Source: Paeniglutamicibacter psychrophenolicus (GTDB lineage: Bacteria; Actinomycetota; Actinomycetes; Actinomycetales; Micrococcaceae). From it: a stretch of DNA of 64,000 bases. A program made the position numbers and the translations under genes. Positions 19,893-27,355 of this stretch are shown here, one piece after another (position 1 is the stretch's first letter; each line of letters begins with the position of its first letter). Under the pieces are notes generated by a model. That model was given only the letters and a program-made list of their open reading frames with translations, searched no databases and was not told where the DNA came from. The stretch is taken from NCBI RefSeq assembly GCF_030812255.1, contig NZ_JAUSSH010000005.1:124001-188000 (forward strand), in the 5' to 3' direction.

Positions 19893-19922
19893 CGTGTATT
19901 TGGGGGTCGTGTATTTGGGGGT
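19893..19922. repeat. 15-bp perfect tandem duplication upstream of fprA
   Basis: The 15-bp unit starting CGTGTATTTGG occurs twice in direct succession (19893-19907 and 19908-19922), between the cysG-like stop and the fprA ribosome site. It may be a replication-slippage product or a short duplicated regulatory sequence. Confidence 0.8.
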
Positions 19923-19964
19923 GTAGCTGGATGCGTGGTGTGCGGGGTGTGCTCGGCCGGCAAC

Positions 19965-21227
19965 TCAGCCGACGGGCAGCAACTGCCGGGTGTTCGCGGC
20001 CGGGGCCAGGGCCGCTGCGGCGTGCGGGCTGATGCGCACCACGTCGCCGATGACGATCACCGCCGGGTTGGCCACGCCGATCCGCGCGGCGGTGGCGGCG
20101 ATGGCATCGAGCCGGTCGATGGTGATGCGCTGCTCCGGGGTCCAGCCGCGCTCGATGACCGCGACCGGGGTGTCGGGCCGCAGCCCGCGGCCCAGCAGCG
20201 TGGCGGTGTTGCGTGCCAGCCGGGCCACGCCCATCAGCAGCACCAGGGTGTGGTCGGGGCGGGCCGGCAGTTCGGCCAGCTCCTCGTGCCCGGTGGCCAT
20301 CGAGAAGCCGGTGGCCACCCCGCGGTGGGTGACGGGGATCCCGGCGGCGGCCGGGACGGAGATGGCGCTGGTGACCCCGGGGACGACGGACACCTCGACG
20401 CCGTGATCGCGGCAGTATGCGGCTTCCTCGCCGCCGCGGCCCAGCACGAACGGGTCCCCGCCCTTGAGCCGGACCACGCGGTTGCCCGCCCGGGCCTCGG
20501 CCACCAGCACCGCGTTGATCTCATCCTGCGTGGCCAGGTGGTCGCCGGGGGCCTTGCCGACCTCGATGACACGCACCGACGGGTCGAGCTCGCCCAGCAG
20601 CCCGCGCGGGCCCAGCCGGTCGGCGACCACCACGTCGGCGGCGGCCAGCAGCCGGCGCCCGGTGACGGTGATCAGCCCGGGATCGCCGGGGCCTCCGCCG
20701 ACCAGGGCCACGGATCCTTGCCCGGGGCGGCGCCGGCGCAGCGGCAGCACTCCGGTGTCCGCGGCCAGCGCGATGGCGTTGCGCAGCCCGGCGGCGCGGC
20801 GCGGGTCCCCGCCGGCGGTGACCGCGACGGTGGTGCCTTCCCCGGTCCGTGCGACGGCGGGGGTCCAGGCGCTGGAGGCCGCGTGGTCCGAGGCGTTGAC
20901 GCACCAGGTCTGCCGCGCGTCGGCATCCGCCGAGACCTGCGCGTCGAGCACCTTGCTTCCGGTGGCGGTGTGGGCCAGCCACATGCCAGCCAGGTCCCCG
21001 GGCTCATAGCCGCGCCGCAGCCAGATCAGCTTCCCGGCGGCCGCGGCCGCGGCGATCGGCTCGATGGCCTCCGGGGCGATGACGGTGATCTTCGCGCCGG
21101 CCTCGAGCAGCTGGGCAACGCGTCGTGCCGCCACCTTTCCGGCGCCGACGCAGAGCACGTCCTTGCCGGCCAGGCGTAGCGCCAGCGGGTGGATGGGTGC
21201 CTGGCGGGTTGTGGTGGACTGGCTCAT
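19965..21227 (-). CDS. cysG: Siroheme synthase (precorrin-2 dehydrogenase / uroporphyrinogen-III C-methyltransferase)
   Basis: This CysG-like fusion makes siroheme precursors for sulfite reductase. The N-terminal domain (about 1-160) has the NAD-binding GAGKVAARR at 28-36, characteristic of precorrin-2 dehydrogenase. The C-terminal SAM-dependent methyltransferase (about 170-415) has VGGGPGDPGLITV, RLKGGDPFVLGRGGEE and PGVTSAISVPAAAGIP. The product is 420 residues from ATG 21227, which has AGGAG 7 nt upstream; an earlier ATG at 21302 would overlap the permease stop (ATGA). It probably relies on the separate chelatase at 29.2 kb for iron insertion. Placement among cys genes supports a dedicated sulfur role. 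Confidence 0.93.
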   Translation of the reverse strand: MSQSTTTRQAPIHPLALRLAGKDVLCVGAGKVAARRVAQLLEAGAKITVIAPEAIEPIAAAAAAGKLIWLRRGYEPGDLAGMWLAHTATGSKVLDAQVSADADARQTWCVNASDHAASSAWTPAVARTGEGTTVAVTAGGDPRRAAGLRNAIALAADTGVLPLRRRRPGQGSVALVGGGPGDPGLITVTGRRLLAAADVVVADRLGPRGLLGELDPSVRVIEVGKAPGDHLATQDEINAVLVAEARAGNRVVRLKGGDPFVLGRGGEEAAYCRDHGVEVSVVPGVTSAISVPAAAGIPVTHRGVATGFSMATGHEELAELPARPDHTLVLLMGVARLARNTATLLGRGLRPDTPVAVIERGWTPEQRITIDRLDAIAATAARIGVANPAVIVIGDVVRISPHAAAALAPAANTRQLLPVG

Positions 21228-21298
21228 GCTCGGCTCCTGGGGGTGGCGGTTGGCGGTGGATCGGCGGCGCGGGGCCGGTGGGCGGGTCTTCGGGCGGT

Positions 21299-22261
21299 TC
21301 ATCGTCCGGCTCCGGGTGCCAGTCCGCGGCGGCGCAGCAGCCGCCGCTCCAGCGGGGCGAAGACCAGCAGTTCGACGGCGATGCCCACGGCGAGGATGGC
21401 CAGGATCGCGGCGACGACCACGGCCATCTGCGACAGGTCGCGGCCCTGTTGCAGCAGCGATCCCAGGCCGAAGCCGATGGACCCGCCGACCGCGATGATC
21501 TCCGCGGCCATCAGCGAGCGCCAGGAAAACGCCCAGCCCTGCTTGAGCCCGGCCAGGTAGCCGGGCAGCGCCGCCGGCAGCACGATGCGCAGCAGTTGCT
21601 GGGTGCGCGAGGCACCCAGCACGGTGCCGAGTCGGCGGTATTGCGGCGGGACCAGGTCCACGCCGGACAGGAACCCGTTGGCGATCGAGGGGGTGGCGCC
21701 CATCAGCACCACGAAGAAGACCGTGGCGTCGGTGAGGCCGAACCAGATGATCGCCGCCGGAACCCAGGCGACGGACGGGAGCACCTGCAGGCCGGAAACC
21801 AGCGGGCCCAGGCCGCGGCGCAGGGTGGTGGAGGCCGAGAGCAGCAGCCCCAGCGGCGTGCCGATGGCCAGGGCCAGCGCGAAGCCAAGCACCCCGCGCT
21901 GCAGCGAGGTGGCCACGGCCTCGGCCAGCCGGCCGTCGGCCGCCAGCGCCCCGGCGGTGCCCAGCACCTCGAGCGGGCCGGGGAACAGGTCAGTGCGCGG
22001 GGAGCCGAACCAGGCGGCCAGCTGCCACAGGCTCAGCAGGGCCGCGAGGGTGCCCAGCGGCAGCAGGAACCTGCCGGCCGTCGGCCGGGAGGCGGCCGGG
22101 GCGTCCTGCAGGTTGTCCAGGCCGGCCTCGAGCTCGCCGAGGGAATCCGTGGCATCCCGGGAATCCGGGCCCGCGGGCAGCGCAGCCGGGTCCGTGGCCG
22201 GGTCCGTGGCGCGGGCACGTTCGCGGGCGATGGTGGTCGATGAGGTGATGCTAGTGGGCAT
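21299..22261 (-). CDS. ABC transporter permease, SsuC/TauC-like
   Basis: This membrane permease belongs to the nitrate/sulfonate/taurine (SsuABC/TauABC) importer family. The 320-residue product has an unusually long hydrophilic Asp/Ala-rich N-terminus of about 65 residues, then six hydrophobic segments. The cytoplasmic EAA-like loop YRRLGTVLGASRTQQLLRI is the docking site for the ATPase, and SWRSLMAAE follows. It overlaps the ATPase gene by 11 bp. Its place between cysDN and the siroheme synthase points to import of sulfate or an organosulfur compound; substrate is inferred from context only. Confidence 0.9.
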   Translation of the reverse strand: MPTSITSSTTIARERARATDPATDPAALPAGPDSRDATDSLGELEAGLDNLQDAPAASRPTAGRFLLPLGTLAALLSLWQLAAWFGSPRTDLFPGPLEVLGTAGALAADGRLAEAVATSLQRGVLGFALALAIGTPLGLLLSASTTLRRGLGPLVSGLQVLPSVAWVPAAIIWFGLTDATVFFVVLMGATPSIANGFLSGVDLVPPQYRRLGTVLGASRTQQLLRIVLPAALPGYLAGLKQGWAFSWRSLMAAEIIAVGGSIGFGLGSLLQQGRDLSQMAVVVAAILAILAVGIAVELLVFAPLERRLLRRRGLAPGAGR

Positions 22262-22973
22262 GGTGGCGGATCTCCTCGCGTAGCCTCTGGGTGATGTCGC
22301 GGGTCAGGGCGGCCTGCGCGGCAGGGTCGGTGCGCACGTGCCCGGGGATCTCCCACTCGGCGGCGATCCGCCCGGGACGGGAGGAAAGCAGCAGCACCCG
22401 CTGGCCCAGGCGCACGGCCTCGCGGACGTTGTGGGTCACGAAGAGCACGGTGCGCCGGTGGGCGCGCCAGATCCGTTCGAGCTCGTCGTGCAACAGGTCC
22501 CGGGTGATCGCGTCCAGCGCCGCGAACGGCTCGTCCATCAGCAGCACCGGACGGTCCTGGCCCAGGGCCCGGGCCAGCGAGGCGCGCTGGCGCATGCCCC
22601 CGGAGAGCTCGTGCGGGCGCTTGGCCCCGGCATCGGCCAGGTGGACCAGCTCCAGCAGCTCCCCGGCCCGCGCCCGGCGTGCGGCGCGCGGGATCCCGCG
22701 CAGTTCCAGGGCCAGTTCGACGTTGGCCCGGGCGGTGAGCCAGGGCAGCAGCGCGGCGTCCTGGAACATGAATGCGGCACCTCCGGCCGGGACGCCCACG
22801 GATCCGGCCGATGGCGGCTCGAGCCCGGCGATGACGTTGAGCAGCGTGGACTTCCCGCAGCCCGAGGCGCCCAGCACTGCGACGAATTCACCCTCGGCGA
22901 TGGTGGTGCTGATGCCGGAGAGCACCGGGGCGGCGCCGTAGTCCTTGGAGAGGTTCTCGATGACGATGCTCAT
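22251..22973 (-). CDS. ABC transporter ATP-binding protein, SsuB/TauB-like
   Basis: This is the ATPase subunit of the importer, 240 residues and full length. It has Walker A GASGCGKST at 35-43, the Q-loop FQDAALLPW, the signature LSGGMRQR at 123-130, Walker B VLLMDEPF at 143-150 and the switch histidine in FVTHNVREA. It overlaps the substrate-binding protein gene by 4 nt and the permease by 11 nt, so the three subunits are translationally coupled. The combination is closest to the sulfonate/taurine/nitrate class rather than the CysA sulfate class. Confidence 0.95.
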   Translation of the reverse strand: MSIVIENLSKDYGAAPVLSGISTTIAEGEFVAVLGASGCGKSTLLNVIAGLEPPSAGSVGVPAGGAAFMFQDAALLPWLTARANVELALELRGIPRAARRARAGELLELVHLADAGAKRPHELSGGMRQRASLARALGQDRPVLLMDEPFAALDAITRDLLHDELERIWRAHRRTVLFVTHNVREAVRLGQRVLLLSSRPGRIAAEWEIPGHVRTDPAAQAALTRDITQRLREEIRHHAH

Positions 22974-24106
22974 GCGCCGGCCCCGGCCCGGGTGGTGCCG
23001 GCGGCGCGTGCGGCGCGGGCCGCCTCCAGGAACGAGGTGTTCACGAGCCCGTCGAGGCTCGCCGGTTCGGCGAGCGACGCGGCGACGGCGTTTTCCAGCA
23101 GCCGCGGGTAGGCTCCGGCCAGCGGGTCCGCGGTGAATTCCAGCTTGCCCAGCGCGCGGGCCAGCACGTTGTCGGCCAGCGGGGCCCCGGCGGTCTCGGC
23201 GAGCCGCGCGTTCAGCACCGCCAGCACGTCGGCTTCCCTGGCGGTGTTGATCCAGTCAAGCGCCGCCAGGTGGCCGCGCAGCAGGGCCTCGACGGTGTGG
23301 GGGTGGCGGGCGGCGAAGTCCGGGGACACCGCGAGGAGAGTGGTCGGGAACAGTCCCGGCGCACCGGTCTCGGTCCCGTCCCACAGCTCCGCTTCGTCGA
23401 GGAGCACCGTCGCACCGGCCTCCAGCACCAGCCGGGAGGCCCACGGCTCGGGCAGCCATGCCCCGTCGATCTTTCCGGCGCGGAACAGTTCCAGCGTCTG
23501 GGCGTTGGCCGTCGGGGTGATGGCCACCTCCCCGCCGCGCGGGTCGGTTTCCAGCCCCTGGGCAGCCAGCCAGGTGCGCAGGGCGACGTCCTGGGTGCCG
23601 CCGAGCTGCGGGGTGGCCAGGGTGGTGCCGCGCAGCGCCGCGGCGTCGGCGATCCCTGCGCGGACCACCAGCTGGGCGCCACCCGCCGCGGCACCGGCCA
23701 GCACGCGCAGCCCGGCGCCCCCGCTGGAGGCAAAGGCGGCGATCGCGGGGTTCGGCCCCAGGTAGGCGGCGTCGATGGCGCCGGCGTTCAGCGCCTCGAC
23801 GGAGGCGGGCCCGGCGCCGAAGACGCTGGTGGCCAGGCTCGTGCCGGAGCCCGCGAGCTCGGCGGCGAACAGCCCCCTGGCGGTGCCGACCAGCGCCGGT
23901 GCGTGCGTGAGGTTGGCGAAGAAGCCCAGCCGCAGCGTGGCCGCGGGCCCGGTGGGCGCGGTGCCGGCCGTTCCCGGGCGCGGCACCGTGGTGGTGGCGG
24001 CGGCGCCGAGCACCAGCAGGCCCAGCAGCCCGGTGCCGCCGGCGAGCAGCGCCCGCCTCCCGGGGCCGCGGTGCGGCCCGTCGGCGGTGTACCGGATGGT
24101 GTCCAT
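22970..24106 (-). CDS. ABC transporter substrate-binding protein, SsuA/NrtA-like
   Basis: This is a periplasmic-type binding protein of 378 residues. It opens with a twin-arginine-like GRRALLAGG followed by a hydrophobic stretch, suggesting Tat or Sec export. No lipobox cysteine is visible, which is unusual for a Gram-positive binding protein and raises the question of how it is kept at the membrane. The mature part has LRLGFFANLTHAPAL, AYLGPNPA and the domain typical of SsuA/NrtA/ThiY proteins. ATG at 24106 has AAGGAC upstream. It starts 87 bp after cysN. The ligand cannot be read from sequence; sulfonate, sulfate ester or another sulfur source is most consistent. Confidence 0.9.
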   Translation of the reverse strand: MDTIRYTADGPHRGPGRRALLAGGTGLLGLLVLGAAATTTVPRPGTAGTAPTGPAATLRLGFFANLTHAPALVGTARGLFAAELAGSGTSLATSVFGAGPASVEALNAGAIDAAYLGPNPAIAAFASSGGAGLRVLAGAAAGGAQLVVRAGIADAAALRGTTLATPQLGGTQDVALRTWLAAQGLETDPRGGEVAITPTANAQTLELFRAGKIDGAWLPEPWASRLVLEAGATVLLDEAELWDGTETGAPGLFPTTLLAVSPDFAARHPHTVEALLRGHLAALDWINTAREADVLAVLNARLAETAGAPLADNVLARALGKLEFTADPLAGAYPRLLENAVAASLAEPASLDGLVNTSFLEAARAARAAGTTRAGAGA

Positions 24107-24193
24107 GGGAGGTGTCCTTGTCTGTGGGTGCTGCATGGGGGTGGTGCGGCGGGGATGGCGCCCCGGCGCGGTGGGCGGGGCAGGGGTTCGCCG

Positions 24194-25576
24194 CTAGGCG
24201 GCGGAGGTGCGCTCTGCGATGAGTCCGGCGGCCAGCGTGTTGCCGTCCTGCGGGTCGATCACCAAAAAAGCCCCGGTGCGGTGGTGGCGCGCGTACGGCT
24301 CGGTGGGAAGTTCGGCGGCCAGGCGCAGCACCACGGTGCCGATGTCGTTCAGTTCCAGGCTGGCCGCGGGCAGCAGCCCGAAGTCCTCCAGGTCCAGTGC
24401 CCCGGCAATGGAGTTGACCTTCGCCCGCACCGTGGCGGTGCCGTGCTTGATGAGCACCGTGGCCCCGGGGCGCAGCGGGGCCGGCGAGAGCCAGCACAGC
24501 TGGGCCAGCAGGTCCGCGGAGGAATCGGGCAGCGTTCCGGCGGCGGCGATGGTGTCCCCGCGGGCGATGTCCAACTCGTCGGCAAGCCGCAGCGCCACCG
24601 AGGCGGGCGCCGTGGCGGTATCGAGCAGGACCCCGGCGGCGTCGATCCCGGTGACGGTGGTTTCCCGGCGCGGGGCGCCCGGGGATGCGACGGTGACCGG
24701 GTCCCCCACGGTGATGGTGCCGGCGGCGATGGACCCGGCGTAGGCGCGGTAGTCGCGGAACGCCTCCGGATCCAGGCCCGGCGCCAGCGCGCCCTGGGGG
24801 CGCAGCACCAGCTGGACCGGGAAGCGGAAGTCCTCGGCCGCGGCGGCCGCCTCGTCGCGGGTCGGCAGGGATTCGAGCAACCCCAGCAACGTTTCCCCGG
24901 TGTACCAGGGGGTGTGCGCGGAGCGCTCCACCACGTTGTCCCCCACCAGCGCGGAGACCGGCAGGACGTGCGGCACCGGAAGCCCCAGCCCTGCGGCCAC
25001 GCGGGCCACGTCGGCGGCGATGTCGGCGAATCGCTCGGCGTCGTAGCCGACCAGGTCGATCTTGTTCACCGCGACCACGACATTGGGCACGCGCAGCAGC
25101 CCGATGACGCCCAGGTGGCGGCGGGTCTGCTCGAGCACCCCCTTGCGGGCGTCGATGAGCACGATCGCGGCATCGGCGGTGGAGGCGCCGGTGACGGTGT
25201 TGCGCGTGTACTGCACGTGCCCGGGGCAGTCGGCGAGCACGAAGGAGCGTTCCCCGGTGGAGAAGTAGCGGTAGGCCACGTCGATGGTGATGCCCTGTTC
25301 GCGCTCGGCGCGCAGCCCGTCGGTCAGCAGCGCCAAATCCAGGGTGCCGTCCCCGCCGCCGAAGCCGGTCGCGGCGGAGGTGCGGGCCAGCGACTCGAGG
25401 GTGTCGGCCAGCACGGCCTTGGCATCGTGCAGCAGCCGGCCGACGAGCGTGGACTTGCCGTCGTCGACGGAGCCGGCGGTGGCGAAGCGGAAGAGCCCGC
25501 GGGCGCCCAGCGCCGGCGCGGCATGGCCAAGTGCGGCCTCGTCAAATGCGGCGCTGTCCAGATTCGTGGTGCTCAT
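24194..25576 (-). CDS. cysN: Sulfate adenylyltransferase subunit 1 (GTPase)
   Basis: CysN is the regulatory GTPase of ATP sulfurylase; with CysD it forms adenosine 5'-phosphosulfate (APS). The 460-residue product is EF-Tu-like, with P-loop GSVDDGKST at 35-43, DCPGH at 116-120 and NKIDLV at 171-176, followed by two beta-barrel domains. There is no fused APS kinase (CysC) domain, unlike the CysNC of mycobacteria. ATG at 25576 overlaps the cysD stop by 1 nt (TAATG), so synthesis of the two subunits is coupled. Confidence 0.96.
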   Translation of the reverse strand: MSTTNLDSAAFDEAALGHAAPALGARGLFRFATAGSVDDGKSTLVGRLLHDAKAVLADTLESLARTSAATGFGGGDGTLDLALLTDGLRAEREQGITIDVAYRYFSTGERSFVLADCPGHVQYTRNTVTGASTADAAIVLIDARKGVLEQTRRHLGVIGLLRVPNVVVAVNKIDLVGYDAERFADIAADVARVAAGLGLPVPHVLPVSALVGDNVVERSAHTPWYTGETLLGLLESLPTRDEAAAAAEDFRFPVQLVLRPQGALAPGLDPEAFRDYRAYAGSIAAGTITVGDPVTVASPGAPRRETTVTGIDAAGVLLDTATAPASVALRLADELDIARGDTIAAAGTLPDSSADLLAQLCWLSPAPLRPGATVLIKHGTATVRAKVNSIAGALDLEDFGLLPAASLELNDIGTVVLRLAAELPTEPYARHHRTGAFLVIDPQDGNTLAAGLIAERTSAA

Positions 25577-26544
25577 TAGAAATACCCGTCCTTCTTGCGG
25601 TCTTCCATGGCCGCCTCGGAGATGCGGTCGTCCGCGCGGGTGGCCCCGCGTTCGGTGATGGTGGTGGTGGCGACCTCGGCGATGACCTTCGCGACCGTGT
25701 CGGCGTCGGAGGGCACCGCCCCGGTGCAGGACATGTCCCCCACGGTGCGGTAGCGTACCCTCCGGCGCACGGTGGGCACCCCGTCGCCGGGCCGGCTGAA
25801 TTCGCCGACGGCCCGCCACATGCCGGAGTGCTCGAAGACCGTACGCTCGTGGGCGTAGTAGAGCGGGGGCAGCGCGATGTTCTCGCGCTCGATGTAGCGC
25901 CAGATGTCCAGCTCGGTCCAGTTGCTGATCGGGAAGGCGCGCACGTGCTGCCCCGGGGTGTGGCGCCCGTTGTAGAGGTTCCACAGTTCGGGTCGCTGGT
26001 TGCGCGGGTCCCACTGGCCGAATTCGTCGCGCAGCGACAGGATGCGTTCCTTGGCCCGGGCCTTGTCCTCGTCGCGGCGCCCGCCGCCGAAGAGCACGTC
26101 AAACCTGTTGGCGTCGATGGCGTCGAGCAGCGGGGTGGTCTGCAGCGGGTTGCGGGTGCCGTCGGCACGCTCGGTGAGCCGGCCGTCGTCGATGTAGTCC
26201 TGCACGCTGGCCACGACCAGGCGCAGGCCCAGCCGCCGGACCGTGGCGTCGCGGAACGCGATGACCTCTTCGAAGTTGTGGCCGGTGTCCACGTGCAGCA
26301 CCGGGAAGGGCACGGTGCCTGGCCAGAACGCCTTGGTGGCCAGGTGCAGCATCACCACCGAGTCCTTGCCGCCGGAAAACAGCATCGCGGGGCGCTCGAA
26401 CTCGGCGACGACCTCGCGCAGGATGTGGATGGATTCGGCCTCGAGCGCATCGAGCACGTCGGTTTCGTGCGTGCTGCCGGGTGTGCCGGGTGTGCCGGGT
26501 GCGGCGGGGACCGGCCGCGCGGGGGCGGGGGCGGTGGTGCTCAT
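25576..26544 (-). CDS. cysD: Sulfate adenylyltransferase subunit 2
   Basis: CysD is the catalytic subunit of ATP sulfurylase, which adenylates sulfate. The 322-residue product has the PP-loop SGGKDS at 57-62 and the typical stretches FGGGRRDEDKARAKER and VRAFPISNWTELDIW. The conserved end GYF is intact. About 27 N-terminal residues are an Ala/Pro/Gly-rich extension. ATG at 26544 has AAGGAG 7 nt upstream. It lies between cysH and cysN in one transcription direction. Confidence 0.97.
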   Translation of the reverse strand: MSTTAPAPARPVPAAPGTPGTPGSTHETDVLDALEAESIHILREVVAEFERPAMLFSGGKDSVVMLHLATKAFWPGTVPFPVLHVDTGHNFEEVIAFRDATVRRLGLRLVVASVQDYIDDGRLTERADGTRNPLQTTPLLDAIDANRFDVLFGGGRRDEDKARAKERILSLRDEFGQWDPRNQRPELWNLYNGRHTPGQHVRAFPISNWTELDIWRYIERENIALPPLYYAHERTVFEHSGMWRAVGEFSRPGDGVPTVRRRVRYRTVGDMSCTGAVPSDADTVAKVIAEVATTTITERGATRADDRISEAAMEDRKKDGYF

Positions 26545-26605
26545 CTCTGGCTCCTTCGTGGGTGGGTTGTGGCGGGCATGCGGCGCGGTGCCGCTGCTGC
26601 GGGGC

Positions 26606-27355
26606 TCATCGGTGGATGCCGCATTCGGTCTTGGCGACCCCGGCCCAGCGGCCGGCGCGCGGGTCTTGCCCCTCGGCCACCGGACGGGTGCACGGGGCGC
26701 AGCCGATCGACGGGTAGCCGTTGGACAGCAGCAGGTTCACCGGGACGCTGTGCACGGTGGCGTGGGAAATCAGCTGATCGAAGCTCCATCCGGCCAGCGG
26801 GTTGACCTTGACCAGCCCGTGCGCCGCATCCCAGGTGACCAGCGGGGTGTTGGTGCGGGTGGGGGCCTCCTCGCGGCGGACCCCGGTGAACCAGAGCCGG
26901 TAGCCGGACAGCGCCTTCGCCAGCGGCTCCATCTTGCGCAGCCGGCAACAGGTGCCCGGGTCGCGTTCGTGCAGCCGGGGCCCGAGCTCGGCGTCCTGCT
27001 GGGCGACGGTGCGCTCCGGGAGCACGTCGACGATCCGCACGTCCAGGGAGGAGGCGACCTCGTGGCGCGTCGCATGGGTCTCGGCGAAGTGGTAGCCGGT
27101 CTCCAGGAAGAGCACGTCGACCCCGGGCAGCTGCTCGGCGACCACCGCGGGAAGCACTGCGTCGGCCATCGAGCAGGCGACGGCGACCTCGGCGACCAAG
27201 AAGTTGCGGGCCACCCAGGCGATGACGTCGGCGGCGGGCGCGTCGAAGCCCAGCTCAGCGGCGCCGGCCTCGGCCAGCGCCCGATCGGCGGCAGTCCGGG
27301 CGGACAGGTTCGCCGAGACGTTCGCGGCGGCGGTGATCGGGTCGGCGGTGTTCAC
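26606..27355 (-). CDS. cysH: Adenylyl-sulfate (APS/PAPS) reductase, [4Fe-4S] type
   Basis: The enzyme reduces activated sulfate to sulfite with thioredoxin. The 249-residue product has the paired cysteines C136-C137 (GTCCRLRK) and C219-x-x-C222 (GCAPC) that bind a [4Fe-4S] cluster, and the catalytic cysteine C245 in ECGIH near the C-terminus. The cluster is the hallmark of APS-using reductases and fits the absence of a CysC kinase in this run. GTG at 27355 overlaps the sulfite reductase stop by 4 nt (GTGA). Confidence 0.95.
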   Translation of the reverse strand: MNTADPITAAANVSANLSARTAADRALAEAGAAELGFDAPAADVIAWVARNFLVAEVAVACSMADAVLPAVVAEQLPGVDVLFLETGYHFAETHATRHEVASSLDVRIVDVLPERTVAQQDAELGPRLHERDPGTCCRLRKMEPLAKALSGYRLWFTGVRREEAPTRTNTPLVTWDAAHGLVKVNPLAGWSFDQLISHATVHSVPVNLLLSNGYPSIGCAPCTRPVAEGQDPRAGRWAGVAKTECGIHR

